A stretch of DNA of 44,441 nt from positions 1 to 44,441 of the forward strand of contig JAEZKY010000139.1 in the NCBI GenBank assembly GCA_023435985.1. Direction: 5' to 3'. Source of the stretch: Bacillota bacterium. Its GTDB lineage: Bacteria > Bacillota > Clostridia > Clostridiales > Clostridiaceae. The position numbers and the translations under genes were made by a program. Below the pieces are notes generated by a model. The model was not told where the DNA came from and made no database searches. It was given only the letters and a program-made list of their open reading frames with translations. Positions within the stretch are counted from its first letter, which is position 1. Each line of letters starts with the position of its first letter. This document shows positions 24,329 through 33,106 of the stretch, one piece after another.

Positions 24329-24455
24329 AAATCTTATTCGCCTGCCAGATTTTTCTCACATGCGTTCGAAAAGGCAGATGCGTAAAAAAAATCTCCGGCT
24401 CCACAGTCGCCTGCGATTTTTTTATTTTGCAAAGAGCTCGTAGGTCTGGAATAAA
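24329..24455. repeat. GC-richer hairpin segment, probable dispersed repeat
   Basis: Within very AT-rich DNA this stretch is visibly richer in G and C (GCCTGCCAG, AAGGCAGATGCG, CTCCGGCTCCACAGTCGCCT). It contains two hairpins with T tails: AAATCT/AGATTT (24329-24352) and AAATC-N3-GGC/GCC-N3-GATTT (24390-24418). An open leftward frame across it lacks a ribosome site and overlaps the next gene, so it is not called as coding. I think related segments are common in Clostridium intergenic DNA, but cannot verify that here. Confidence 0.5.
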
Positions 24456-24546
24456 TATATTGAGAATGCTTCTTAAGCTATTTCCATATATTATAACATT
24501 ACATGTGATGTATAATATGTGATTAATATTGAAGGAGGAGATTAAT

Positions 24547-25869
24547 ATGATAGAGGAGTTAACAGGAATTATTATAACTAAAGCTGACAAGAGCTATAAT
24601 CTTGTTCGCAGGGATGAAAATTTATATTTTAGTTACTATCCAATGGTAATAGTATATCCTAGTAATGCAATAGATGTAGTTAATGCAGTAAATTGGGGGA
24701 GAAAGCAAGGTTTAAATATACGTTGTAGAAGTGGTGGTCATAACTATGGATCATTTTCTGTCGGAGATGATGTCGTTGTGATAGATGTTTCTAATTTACT
24801 TGATTTTGAAATAGATACTAATGAAGGCTATATAAGAATAGGTGCAGGATATAATCTAGATCAACTTTATAAAAAGATATCCAAGTTTGGATTTGCATTT
24901 GCTGGAGGAAGTTGTGGATCTGTTGGTGTTTCAGGAATTACATTAGGAGGAGGAGTTGGCTTTCTACAAAGGCAATATGGATTAGCATGCGATAATTTGA
25001 TAGAAGCACAAATAGTAGATGCTCTTGGTAGGATAATAACTGCTAATTCATATCAAAATCAAGATTTACTTGCTGCATTAAGAGGTGCAGGAAGTAACAA
25101 TTTTGGGGTAGTAGTGTCAATGACTTTTAAAGTATATCGGATTTATAAAGTAATAGAATTGACTGCTGAATGGCCTAAGGAGAGAAGATATGAAATAATT
25201 CAAGCGTTTCAAAAGGTAGGGGAATATTTAGATAATAGGTATACGATCAGGATTTCTATAAATAAAGATACTATTGGGCTATATGGATTAGGCTTAAGAA
25301 GCACAGAAAAAGAAATGAAAGAAGCTTTAGATGTTATATTAAAAGTTCCCAATAAAATGAATTATACAACAAAGCATATTGGTTTTAAGGAATATGTACA
25401 GAAATGTCCAGATTTGGCGCCTGCACCAAAAGGATTTAAGATTACAGGATTATTTGCATACAAGAAATTAGGAAAGGAACCTTGTCAAATACTATTTGAC
25501 TATTTAGATAATGCGCCACCTATAAAGCCAAACATAGAAATTGAACTTCTCTTATTAGGAGGAAAGATTGCAGAAAATGAACATTTGTCTAGTGCTTATC
25601 CTCATAGAGGTTCCAAGGTATTAATACAAATTGATGCCGAATGGAATCTTGAATATAGTATTTATGCTGATGTGACAATTAAATGGGTAAATAATTTAAG
25701 AAAATCATTACTTCCATATGCAGGCTTTGGGTACCTTAATTATTGTGATATCAATATACCTAATTACTTATATAATTATTTTGGGAATAACGTAGCTTGG
25801 TTAAAAACCGTAAAAGAAAAATATGATCCATATAACTTATTTTATTATCCTCAAGGAATAAACTTATAG
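24547..25869 (+). CDS. FAD-linked oxidase, berberine-bridge-enzyme type
   Basis: A 440-residue PCMH-type flavoprotein. RCRSGGHNYGSFSVGDD carries the His that bonds the FAD 8-alpha position, and AGGSCGSVGVSGITLGGG places a Cys where BBE-type enzymes form the second, 6-S-cysteinyl bond; both are present, so bicovalent FAD is likely. GFLQRQYGLACDNL and the C-terminal YDPYNLFYYPQGI are family signatures. Such enzymes oxidise sugars, alcohols or alkaloid-like compounds using O2 or another acceptor, unusual in an anaerobe. No signal peptide. AAGGAGG precedes ATG 24547. Confidence 0.88.
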   Translation: MIEELTGIIITKADKSYNLVRRDENLYFSYYPMVIVYPSNAIDVVNAVNWGRKQGLNIRCRSGGHNYGSFSVGDDVVVIDVSNLLDFEIDTNEGYIRIGAGYNLDQLYKKISKFGFAFAGGSCGSVGVSGITLGGGVGFLQRQYGLACDNLIEAQIVDALGRIITANSYQNQDLLAALRGAGSNNFGVVVSMTFKVYRIYKVIELTAEWPKERRYEIIQAFQKVGEYLDNRYTIRISINKDTIGLYGLGLRSTEKEMKEALDVILKVPNKMNYTTKHIGFKEYVQKCPDLAPAPKGFKITGLFAYKKLGKEPCQILFDYLDNAPPIKPNIEIELLLLGGKIAENEHLSSAYPHRGSKVLIQIDAEWNLEYSIYADVTIKWVNNLRKSLLPYAGFGYLNYCDINIPNYLYNYFGNNVAWLKTVKEKYDPYNLFYYPQGINL

Positions 25870-25965
25870 ATGGTGGTCATAATTGAAGTAATATTTAATT
25901 CTATCCTATACTTCACAAGGAGAAAAATTTCTAAACATAAAATAATTAAAATAGATAAATAAAGA

Positions 25966-25998
25966 TGGCAGTAGCTAGGAGTAATTCAACTACTGCCA
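25966..25998. terminator. Hairpin after the flavin oxidase gene
   Basis: TGGCAGTAG (25966-25974) pairs perfectly with CTACTGCCA (25990-25998). The following bases are AT-rich but lack a T run, so termination is only probable. Nothing else is visible in 25870-26212. Confidence 0.55.
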
Positions 25999-26212
25999 AA
26001 TAAATCTATAATTATTAATTTAGTGATATACATAGCTTAAGTCAAATATCTAGTATAACGCTTTTTATCACAATATATAATAAGATTACTATCATATTAA
26101 ATTTTAGTGCTTTATTTTTTTATGTAGCGTTAGGATGGCAGATTCTTGAATAAGTTTATTTCCTTTTGGTTAAAATCACTATTGTGTTATATTCGTTGAA
26201 AGGATGAGCGTT

Positions 26213-27154
26213 GTGAAAGAAAATATTGTAATAGGAATACCAAGAGCATTTTTATATTATAAATACAAAAATTTATGGGAAATTTTTTTTAAGGAATTAA
26301 GATGTAAAATTTTAATAAGTCCTGAAACAAATAAACAGATATTAAGGGATGGTGTAACTAATTCAATAGATGAAAGCTGTCTTTCGGCTAAGATTTATAT
26401 GGGGCATGTACATTATCTAATTGATAAAGTTGATTATATACTGATTCCTAGAATTGTTAACTTCGGTGAAAAGGAAGCTGTTTGCACCAAATTTAACGCA
26501 ATGTACGATATTGTAAATAATACATTTAAAAATATAAAATTTTTAGACTATAACATAGATGTAAAAGAAAATGAAGGCGAGCTTAAAGCATTTATGAAAA
26601 TGGGCAAAATATTAGGAGAAAATCCTATAACTGTGTTAAGAGCATATTTAAAAGCTAGAAAAGCTTATAACTTTTATGAGCAGAAGAGATCTAAAGAACA
26701 AGAGCAGTTGTTAAATAGCACTGACAAAATGAAAATGCTGATAGTTTCACATCCATATAATATATATGATAGATTTTTAGGATATCCAATAATTAAATAT
26801 TTAGAGAGCTTTGATGTCGTACCTATTTATGCAGATGTAGCTGATAAGAAACAAACCTCTCAAAAGTCAAAAGCAATTTCCAATACCCTTTATTGGACAT
26901 ATAACAAAGAATTAATAGGTGCAATTGAATATTATTTAAACAAGATTGATGGAATTATATTTATTTCTACATTTCCATGTGGACCAGACTCTCTGGTAAA
27001 TGAGTTATGCATTAGAAAAGTTAAAGGAATACCTATGACAAATATTATACTAGACGAGTTGCAGGGAGAAGCAGGATTGCATACGAGGATAGAAAGTTTT
27101 ATTGATATTATTAGAGAAAAGAAAAATAGGAAGGAAGTAAGAAATGGTCAATAA
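26213..27154 (+). CDS. Acyl-CoA dehydratase activase-related protein (DUF2229-like)
   Basis: A 313-residue protein beginning VIGIPRAFLYYKYKNLWEIF, the opening of the DUF2229/2-hydroxyacyl-CoA dehydratase D-like fold. Three conserved-type Cys occur in IDESCLSAK, EAVCTKF and STFPCGPDSLV, suitable as cluster ligands. The end NIILDELQGEAGLHTRIESF is the R-x-E-x-F-I motif of the family. GTG 26213 is preferred to ATG 26204 because AGGATGAG lies eight bases before it and overlaps the ATG. First gene of a three-gene operon with overlapping ends. Confidence 0.78.
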   Translation: MKENIVIGIPRAFLYYKYKNLWEIFFKELRCKILISPETNKQILRDGVTNSIDESCLSAKIYMGHVHYLIDKVDYILIPRIVNFGEKEAVCTKFNAMYDIVNNTFKNIKFLDYNIDVKENEGELKAFMKMGKILGENPITVLRAYLKARKAYNFYEQKRSKEQEQLLNSTDKMKMLIVSHPYNIYDRFLGYPIIKYLESFDVVPIYADVADKKQTSQKSKAISNTLYWTYNKELIGAIEYYLNKIDGIIFISTFPCGPDSLVNELCIRKVKGIPMTNIILDELQGEAGLHTRIESFIDIIREKKNRKEVRNGQ

Positions 27155-28235
27155 AGAAAGAATAATTAGTTTCCCACATATGGGAAATTATTATATTGCA
27201 ATAGAATTTTTAATAAAGCATACATTAAATATGAAAATATTAATATCACCCCCAATAACCAAAAGAACTTTAGAGTTAGGTTCAAAATATAGTCCGGATT
27301 TTGTTTGCGTTCCTTTTAAGTATAATCTAGGAAATTACATAGAAGCGTTAGAAAAAGGTGCAAATTTTTTAATACAGGCTGGTGGAGGCTGCAGGTTCGG
27401 TTATTATGGAGAAGTACAAGAACAAATATTGAGAGATTTAGGTTATGACTTTGAATTTTTAAGTATTTTAGATACTGATCATGTAAATCCTTTTTCAGCA
27501 TATAGTACATTTGCAAAACTAAATACAAAACTTTCTTTTTCAAAGTTTGCTTATTATTTTATGCTCACCTTAAAAATTGTTGAAAAAATAGATGCAATAG
27601 AAGAGTATATTAGAGAAAATATAGGATTTGAAGTTGTGAAAGGAAGCTTTGAGCGGTTACAAAAAGATTTTTTTAATAAAATAAAAACAGTCAAAAGCTT
27701 TAGGGATATACATAAAATATATGAAAAATATAATACCTTATTTAGGAATTTAGAAATTAATAAGCCTAAAAATCCAATTAGAGTTGGTATTGTTGGAGAA
27801 TTATATACTTCAATGGAACCATTTAGCACTTATTTTGTTGAAAAGGAGTTAGCTAAAAAAGGAATTGAAGTAAAAAGGTTTATAACAGTTACATATTTAT
27901 TTAAAAATCATCCAAAAGAAAAAGAATTAATTAAGATTTCTGGCAAATATTTAAAATATGCCATAGGGGCTGATGGTACTGACAGCGTAGCTCGAACAAA
28001 ACAGTTGGCAGAAGCAGGATATGATGGTGTCATACATGTAAAACCATTTGGATGCACGCCAGAAGTTAATGCAATGCCAATATTACAAAACATAAGTAAT
28101 GATTATAAAATGCCAGTATTGTATTTTAGTTTTGATTCACAAACCTCCGAAACTGGAATAAAAACAAGATTGGAAGCATTTTATGACATGCTTATGATGA
28201 AAAAGGAGAAGCAAAAGTGGATAAATGTTATTTAG
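27144..28235 (+). CDS. 2-hydroxyacyl-CoA dehydratase-like protein
   Basis: A 363-residue protein related to the D (BcrB/HgdB-like) fold found in large fused activases. SFPHMGNYYIAIEFLI opens it; Cys occur at DFVCVPFKYNLG, GGGCRFGYYGE and KPFGCTPEVNAMP, a three-Cys set suited to a [4Fe-4S] cluster. It ends FSFDSQTSETGIKTRLEAFY, parallel to the end of the preceding gene. It overlaps that gene by 11 bases and the next by 19, so translation is coupled. GGAAGG precedes the ATG. Substrate unknown. Confidence 0.78.
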   Translation: MVNKERIISFPHMGNYYIAIEFLIKHTLNMKILISPPITKRTLELGSKYSPDFVCVPFKYNLGNYIEALEKGANFLIQAGGGCRFGYYGEVQEQILRDLGYDFEFLSILDTDHVNPFSAYSTFAKLNTKLSFSKFAYYFMLTLKIVEKIDAIEEYIRENIGFEVVKGSFERLQKDFFNKIKTVKSFRDIHKIYEKYNTLFRNLEINKPKNPIRVGIVGELYTSMEPFSTYFVEKELAKKGIEVKRFITVTYLFKNHPKEKELIKISGKYLKYAIGADGTDSVARTKQLAEAGYDGVIHVKPFGCTPEVNAMPILQNISNDYKMPVLYFSFDSQTSETGIKTRLEAFYDMLMMKKEKQKWINVI

Positions 28236-29164
28236 GAGTAGATATAGGCTCTATATCTACAAAAGGTGTAATAGTAAATGAAAATAATAAAATAATAGCA
28301 GAAAAGTATATTTGGACGGAAGGGGACCCTATTAATGCCGTAGAAGAAGTAATTCATGACTTAAAAAAACAAGTTGAAGGAAAAAACATTAAAGTCAAAG
28401 CGGTAGGAACAACTGGTTCAGCAAGAAAATTAATAGGAACGATTTTAAACGCACAAGTTATTAAGAATGAAATTACAGCACATGCAATTGGAACAATTTC
28501 TATTTATCCTGATGTAAGAACAATTTTTGAAATTGGAGGGCAGGATTCTAAAATTATTTTAATAGAAGATGGAATAGTAGTTGATTATGCAATGAATACT
28601 TTATGTGCAGCAGGAACGGGTTCTTTTTTATCCTCTCAAGCAGAAAGGCTTGGACTCAAGGTAGAGCAGTTTGGAGAATTTGCATTAAAATCAAAAAAAC
28701 CAACTAGAATAGCCGCTAGATGTACTGTTTTTGCTGAATCCGATTTAGTGCATAAAGCTCAAATAGGATATAAAAAAGAAGACATTGTAGCTGGATTATG
28801 TAGAGCTGTTGTTACCAATTATTTAAATAATGTTGGAAAAGGAAAAAGAATAAAATCACCAATTGTATTTCAAGGTGGGGTTAGTAAAAATATCGGAGTA
28901 ATAAAAGCATTTGAAGAAGAAACAGGTGAAAAAATTTATGTTGATAAGTATGCACATTTAATGGGGGCCCTAGGAGTAGCAATACTTGCAAAAAATTCAG
29001 GAAAAGAACAAGATTTTGATTTTGATATAGTAGAAATGAATTTTGAAACTAGAGGTGTAGAATGTGGAAAATGTGCAAATAATTGTGAAATTATTTGTAT
29101 TTATAAAAATGATGATCTAATTGATGCGTGGGGAAATAAATGTGATAATGGAGCAGTTGTTTGA
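28217..29164 (+). CDS. Acyl-CoA dehydratase activase (HgdC/BadG-type ATPase)
   Basis: A 315-residue ASKHA ATPase. YLGVDIGSISTKGVIV is the phosphate-1 loop, FEIGGQDSKIILIEDG the phosphate-2 loop; Cys of NTLCAAGTGSFL and of AARCTVFAESD are the two ligands each subunit gives to the shared [4Fe-4S] cluster. A C-terminal tail adds CGKCANNCEIIC, a motif otherwise placed inside large fused activases. It would inject an ATP-driven electron into a dehydratase or reductase. GTG start with GGAGAAG upstream. Third gene of the operon. Confidence 0.88.
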   Translation: MDKCYLGVDIGSISTKGVIVNENNKIIAEKYIWTEGDPINAVEEVIHDLKKQVEGKNIKVKAVGTTGSARKLIGTILNAQVIKNEITAHAIGTISIYPDVRTIFEIGGQDSKIILIEDGIVVDYAMNTLCAAGTGSFLSSQAERLGLKVEQFGEFALKSKKPTRIAARCTVFAESDLVHKAQIGYKKEDIVAGLCRAVVTNYLNNVGKGKRIKSPIVFQGGVSKNIGVIKAFEEETGEKIYVDKYAHLMGALGVAILAKNSGKEQDFDFDIVEMNFETRGVECGKCANNCEIICIYKNDDLIDAWGNKCDNGAVV

Positions 29165-29250
29165 TAAATAATTATTTTAAGAGTTAATTTAGCTGATTTA
29201 CTATTATTATAAAGTCATAGTGCTTTATTAAATATAAGGAGGAGCATATT

Positions 29251-30114
29251 ATGGCAAAAGCAGCAGGTAAAACAGGTTCAGGCCCAACATCACTTGTAGC
29301 TATAGAACAATATTTTCCAGAAGGAGAACGTATTATTGTGGATAACTTGGCGCATCGATTAATACCTTCTGGCGGAGTTTTTTTAAAGATGATGCGTTTT
29401 AATTTAGTCAGGGATTGGATGGTTAAAGTGACTGAAAAAACATTTCCTGGTCTTTGGAGTTGCATGATGTGTAGAAAGAAATACATAGATGAAAAATTGA
29501 TAAATTCAGTTAATGACATGGAAGCGGTAGTTAATTTAGGCGCTGGATTTGATACGCGATCATTTAGATTACCGGAACTATCACACATTCCTGTTTGGGA
29601 AATAGACCAGCCTAAAAACATTGAAACTAAGAAAAAGCAGCTTGATAAGATATTCGAAAGTATTCCTTCAAATGTAAAACTTGTATCAATAGACTTCGAC
29701 CATGAAGATATAAGTATCATATTAAAATCACATGGATACTCAATAAATAAAAGGACATTTTTTATATGGGAAGGTGTTACACAATATTTAACTGAAGATG
29801 GAATTAGAGCAACCTTTGACTTTCTTACTAAAGCTGCACCAGGTAGCCTCCTTGCTTTCACTTATGTTCTTAAAGATTTTATAGAGGGACACAATATGTA
29901 TGGATGGGATAAAATGTATAAAGAATATGTAACGAATAATATCTGGATTTTTGGCATGGAGCCGGAAACATGGCCAAGTTTTCTTAAAGAGTATGGTTGG
30001 CAGGTAATTGAGGATATAAGTTATGAGGAAATAGCTGATAAGTATGTTAAGCCTACTGGCCGTAAGCTTGCTTCAACTCAAGTGGAGAGAATGATTTATG
30101 TGAAAAAGTTATAA
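29251..30114 (+). CDS. SAM-dependent methyltransferase, TcmP/LCM family
   Basis: A 287-residue class I methyltransferase. VVNLGAGFDTRSFRLPEL is motif I, VWEIDQPKNIETKKKQL the acidic motif II, and FFIWEGVTQYLTEDGI the family post-motif. The LCM/polyketide O-methyltransferase family methylates carboxyl or hydroxyl groups. It is related in family to the gene at 254 but about 20 residues longer and without close sequence identity. AAGGAGGAG precedes ATG 29251; an A-half repeat with a terminator follows. Confidence 0.85.
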   Translation: MAKAAGKTGSGPTSLVAIEQYFPEGERIIVDNLAHRLIPSGGVFLKMMRFNLVRDWMVKVTEKTFPGLWSCMMCRKKYIDEKLINSVNDMEAVVNLGAGFDTRSFRLPELSHIPVWEIDQPKNIETKKKQLDKIFESIPSNVKLVSIDFDHEDISIILKSHGYSINKRTFFIWEGVTQYLTEDGIRATFDFLTKAAPGSLLAFTYVLKDFIEGHNMYGWDKMYKEYVTNNIWIFGMEPETWPSFLKEYGWQVIEDISYEEIADKYVKPTGRKLASTQVERMIYVKKL

Positions 30115-30187
30115 TAGTCTTCTACTAAATTTAGATACTAGACTTTTGATAATTTTAGGGATGATAGAATTCATATTTCTAAGAAAT

Positions 30188-30251
30188 ATGAATCAGTGAA
30201 AATAAATAACAGATTGTAAAATGCAGTATTCAAGAAATTTACAATTTTTTC
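30188..30251 (+). repeat. A half with a variant terminator
   Basis: ATGAATCAGTGAAAATAAAT then AACAGATTGTAAA; here the stem is ATTGTAAA (30213-30220) with TTTACAAT (30238-30245), followed by T6. It lies 74 bases after the methyltransferase stop. Similarity to the 14312 copy continues through the leftward terminator to about 30362. Confidence 0.8.
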
Positions 30252-30276
30252 ATACGTGGTTCTAACAAAATACATA

Positions 30277-30298
30277 CAAAAAGCCCCAATAAAGGGGC
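30277..30298 (-). terminator. Terminator of the sigma factor gene
   Basis: Read leftward, GCCCC-TTTATT-GGGGC followed by TTTTTG. It stands 100 bases beyond the stop of the leftward sigma gene. Confidence 0.8.
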
Positions 30299-30400
30299 AA
30301 AGGGAAATTATAAAAATGAAGAGAGTATATCACAAAGTTACTATTATTATATGAATATTAGTTTTAAATGATACTAAATACTAATAAAATCACCTTAATT

Positions 30401-30934
30401 CTAATTTAATAATTCTTGTTTTAAGATTTCCAAAGCTTTTCTTAGAGATTTATTCACAGCTTGTCTTGATATTTTAAATAGTTTTGCAATTTCTATATCT
30501 GATAATTGTAAATAGAATTTATAAAATATAATTTCTTTTTGTCTAGGATTTAGGAATGAAATCAAATCCTTGAAAGCTATGTCTGAATATTCATCATCCT
30601 TTTCGTTACAATCGATTACATCTAATATTTCTGTTTCTGATGTGAAAGTCATTGATTCTTTATCTTTAGCTATCTTATGAAATAAGGATATAGACTTGTT
30701 ATTAAGACATTTGTAAATGTACATTAATATATCTTTATCCGTATTAAATTTTTGCTCATCTATTACTTTTAAAAGTTCGTATAAATATATGGTGAGATCT
30801 GTTTCTGCTTCGGGATATTTTAGTTTATAGCTTAGATATTTAATCTTAGAGCTAAAGTGAGTCAAAATATCACAAAAGACTTCTTGATTATTATGAAATG
30901 CTTCAATATCAGATAATAATAAATTTGTAGGCAT
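30401..30934 (-). CDS. Alternative sigma factor, TcdR/BotR/UviA-like
   Basis: A 177-residue sigma-70-type protein with region 2 (FHNNQEVFCDILTHFSSKIK, then YPEAETDLTIYLYELLKVID) and a C-terminal region 4 helix-turn-helix (FLNPRQKEIIFYKFYLQLSD, IAKLFKISRQAVNKSLRKAL). The E-x-x-T-D-L-x-x-x-x-x-L block is typical of the toxin and bacteriocin sigma group of clostridia. AGGAGG precedes the ATG on the minus strand. A TTTACA-type promoter lies 42 bases upstream. Its probable target is the endolysin gene at 34334, whose promoter fits the class. Confidence 0.82.
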   Translation of the reverse strand: MPTNLLLSDIEAFHNNQEVFCDILTHFSSKIKYLSYKLKYPEAETDLTIYLYELLKVIDEQKFNTDKDILMYIYKCLNNKSISLFHKIAKDKESMTFTSETEILDVIDCNEKDDEYSDIAFKDLISFLNPRQKEIIFYKFYLQLSDIEIAKLFKISRQAVNKSLRKALEILKQELLN

Positions 30935-30975
30935 TTGGCACCTCCTAAATTCTCTTAAGAGTTCTAATTACCTAC

Positions 30976-31004
30976 TAAAAGCAAATCTTTTTGAAATATG
31001 TAAA
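30976..31004 (-). promoter_or_regulatory. Candidate TcdR-class promoter before the sigma gene
   Basis: On the minus strand TTTACA (31004-30999), a 17-base spacer and CTTTTA (30981-30976). The -35 is that of the TcdR/BotR/UviA class; the -10 is approximate. Autoregulation is inferred. Confidence 0.4.
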
Positions 31005-31027
31005 CCTTAAAATTCAAAAAAAGTAAA

Positions 31028-31064
31028 AAATGACTAATACAATATGAAATTGTATTAGTCATTT
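31028..31064 (-). terminator. Perfect 16-base inverted repeat upstream of the sigma gene
   Basis: AAATGACTAATACAAT (31028-31043) and ATTGTATTAGTCATTT (31049-31064) are perfect arms around five bases. Read leftward it is followed by TTTACTTTTTTTG, so it can act as a terminator. No leftward gene precedes it. The remainder of 31065-31441 has no gene I can support. Confidence 0.65.
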
Positions 31065-31441
31065 AAATTAACAACTTTAAGCATCAAGTAAATGTATATT
31101 TCTATGTTTTTAATCATAATTTTTCTGAAACGGTAAGATCAATTTATGAACACATCAAAATCAAGCATGACATGATTTAATCTTTAATTTAGGATTGAAA
31201 TAATTACAAATAAGCCAAGTATATCAACTTATTAGATATAAAGCGATACAATATACTCATAGTGGTCATAATAACTCAAACATATCTATGATGATCTTTT
31301 TTCTAATCCTCATATTACTAAACTTTCTTAAAATCTTTTATACGCTGTGTACTAATTATTGCTAAGGGATATAAATTCAATAACATTTTTTAAGACATTA
31401 CTTTTCAAATAACATGTTTTCATGATTAGGAGGTAAAAAGA

Positions 31442-31981
31442 ATGAATATTAAAATGTATGATGTAATAAAACTGGCACAGATGAATAATAAAGAGGCTAT
31501 GCAATCCTTAATTGATAAATTTATGCCTATAATATTAAAGTATCAATATAAACTAGGATATGCTGAAGCAAGAACAGATTTGATAATCGAATTTATACAA
31601 GTAATAGATAAGATTGATCTATGTAAATTCGATAGCGAAAAGGAGGGAACGTTAGTGGTATATATAAATAAAGCTTTAATTAGCAGACGTATCAACCTAT
31701 TAAAAAAACATATTATAAATGGAAAGCAGAGTTCAGAAATATGTATTGATATTATTCCAGATAGAGGAGTACAAGATAATAAGTTCGATAATTTTTTAGT
31801 AAAAGAAATTCTTTCTAAAGAAATAATAACAGATAAACAAAGAGTCATTCTAATTAATCGATATTTGAGAGATAAAAGTGATGCAGAGATTGCTTGTAAC
31901 TTAAAAATAAGTAGACAAGCTGTATGTGAAAATAGAACAAGGGCTATTTCAAAAATAAGAAAGTATCTAAATGTTGTTTAG
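31442..31981 (+). CDS. Sigma-70-like factor, second member
   Basis: A 179-residue protein with the same plan as 30401: DVIKLAQMNNKEAMQSLIDK and LGYAEARTDLIIEFIQVIDK in region 2, and VILINRYLRDKSDAEIACNL, KISRQAVCENRTRAISKIRK in region 4. It is divergent from the first sigma gene. The A-R-T-D-L block aligns with A-E-T-D-L of the partner, so they are paralogues. AGGAGG precedes ATG 31442. It could be a sigma factor or a sigma-like activator. Confidence 0.75.
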   Translation: MNIKMYDVIKLAQMNNKEAMQSLIDKFMPIILKYQYKLGYAEARTDLIIEFIQVIDKIDLCKFDSEKEGTLVVYINKALISRRINLLKKHIINGKQSSEICIDIIPDRGVQDNKFDNFLVKEILSKEIITDKQRVILINRYLRDKSDAEIACNLKISRQAVCENRTRAISKIRKYLNVV

Positions 31982-32083
31982 TGAAAAATTTAAAGAATAC
32001 CATTTTTCAAAATGGGTAATAGCAAAGCTTATAGAGTTGATATTAATTTCATAAAAAAATAATATTATTAATATGTAAAACGT

Positions 32084-32127
32084 AAGAAGTGAGGTTCCTT
32101 TAGAAAACTTCACTTCTTATTTTTTAT
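32084..32127 (+). terminator. Terminator of the second sigma gene
   Basis: AAGAAGTGAGGTT (32084-32096) pairs with AACTTCACTTCTT (32106-32118) with one mismatch, followed by ATTTTTTATTT. Confidence 0.8.
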
Positions 32128-32176
32128 TTATTAAATTTTAATTTAACCGTTAAAGTAAGCTGGCTTTTATAAAAGA

Positions 32177-33088
32177 TTATATTCCAAAGTTTGAAATATT
32201 ATATGCAGCAAAATATCTTACAGGATTTGAACAAGAATCATAGTACTCAGAAGCTACAGATTCATAGACAACATAGGCATAAGTTGACCCCATTACAACA
32301 CCTTCTGATAATGGAGGAAGTGTTGTAGTGCTTTTTAGCGTTTTTGTCTTTGAACTTTGATCCCAAGTGTATGAATATAATGTAGAATTATTTGTTCTTC
32401 CATAAGAGGATGAAATCATCATTTTATCTCCTCTAACTGAAATGCCTTGTGTTTTAATAGGAACTGAAATCTCGAACTGATATGGTAATGTTGGATTAGT
32501 AGTTGTCTTATTATTTACTGCATAACATCGTGCAAATGATTGGCTGGAATCACTTTCAGAAAATTGTGCAATCCAAAGATAATCATTTACAGCATCATAA
32601 CACATAGTTGAAGCAGCATAGCTTAAATTTGCTACTCTATTATATGTGACACTTAAAACTTTGTTGCTACATTTTTCTAATTGAGAATATTTAAAACATC
32701 CGACAGAGTTTCCATTCGAAACCCAGATGTTACCATCTCTATTACAATCATAGGCAACACCACCTACATGTTCAGTACCAGGTAATTTGATTGTTCCGTA
32801 ATAAGATTTATCACTCTCATTAAATACATATATGACTGAGTTATGCTCATGGTCTTTACAATATGCAGAAATCAACAAGTAATCACCTGCAAAAGTAATA
32901 CCTTGTGGAACCATATCAGAACATCCGCCAGACATAGAAGCATCACGTACAAGAGTGTAGATATCATAGGTAGATGATGGTGATGGATATGATGCTGCAT
33001 TAGCAATAATTCCATTACTAATGGTACCTGCACCTGCAATACTTAACATCATTACAAACATTACAATTTTCATAAATATATTTTTCAT
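32177..33088 (-). CDS. Exported beta-propeller-like protein
   Basis: A 303-residue protein with a signal peptide (FMKIVMFVMMLSIAGAGTIS, then ANAASYPSPS, cleavage likely after ANA). The mature part has repeated strand patterns: PQGITFAGDYLLISAYCKD, VGGVAYDCNRDGNIWVSNGN, YDAVNDYLWIAQFSES, TQGISVRGDKMMISSSYGR, as in YncE/SMP-30-like beta-propellers. Several Cys could form disulfides. ATG 33088 is chosen, as AAGGAG stands eight bases before it. Function unknown; it lies between the sigma factors and the endolysin. Confidence 0.65.
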   Translation of the reverse strand: MKNIFMKIVMFVMMLSIAGAGTISNGIIANAASYPSPSSTYDIYTLVRDASMSGGCSDMVPQGITFAGDYLLISAYCKDHEHNSVIYVFNESDKSYYGTIKLPGTEHVGGVAYDCNRDGNIWVSNGNSVGCFKYSQLEKCSNKVLSVTYNRVANLSYAASTMCYDAVNDYLWIAQFSESDSSQSFARCYAVNNKTTTNPTLPYQFEISVPIKTQGISVRGDKMMISSSYGRTNNSTLYSYTWDQSSKTKTLKSTTTLPPLSEGVVMGSTYAYVVYESVASEYYDSCSNPVRYFAAYNISNFGI

Positions 33089-33106
33089 TGTCATTTCTCC
33101 TTTTTA

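Noticed and set aside
24249..24590. 113-codon leftward open frame across the GC-rich island
   Set aside because: No ribosome site, overlaps the flavin oxidase start, and passes through hairpin repeat DNA; more likely a repeat than a gene.
29184..29861. 225-codon leftward open frame
   Set aside because: It lies almost wholly opposite the well-supported methyltransferase at 29251, has no ribosome site and no recognisable protein pattern.
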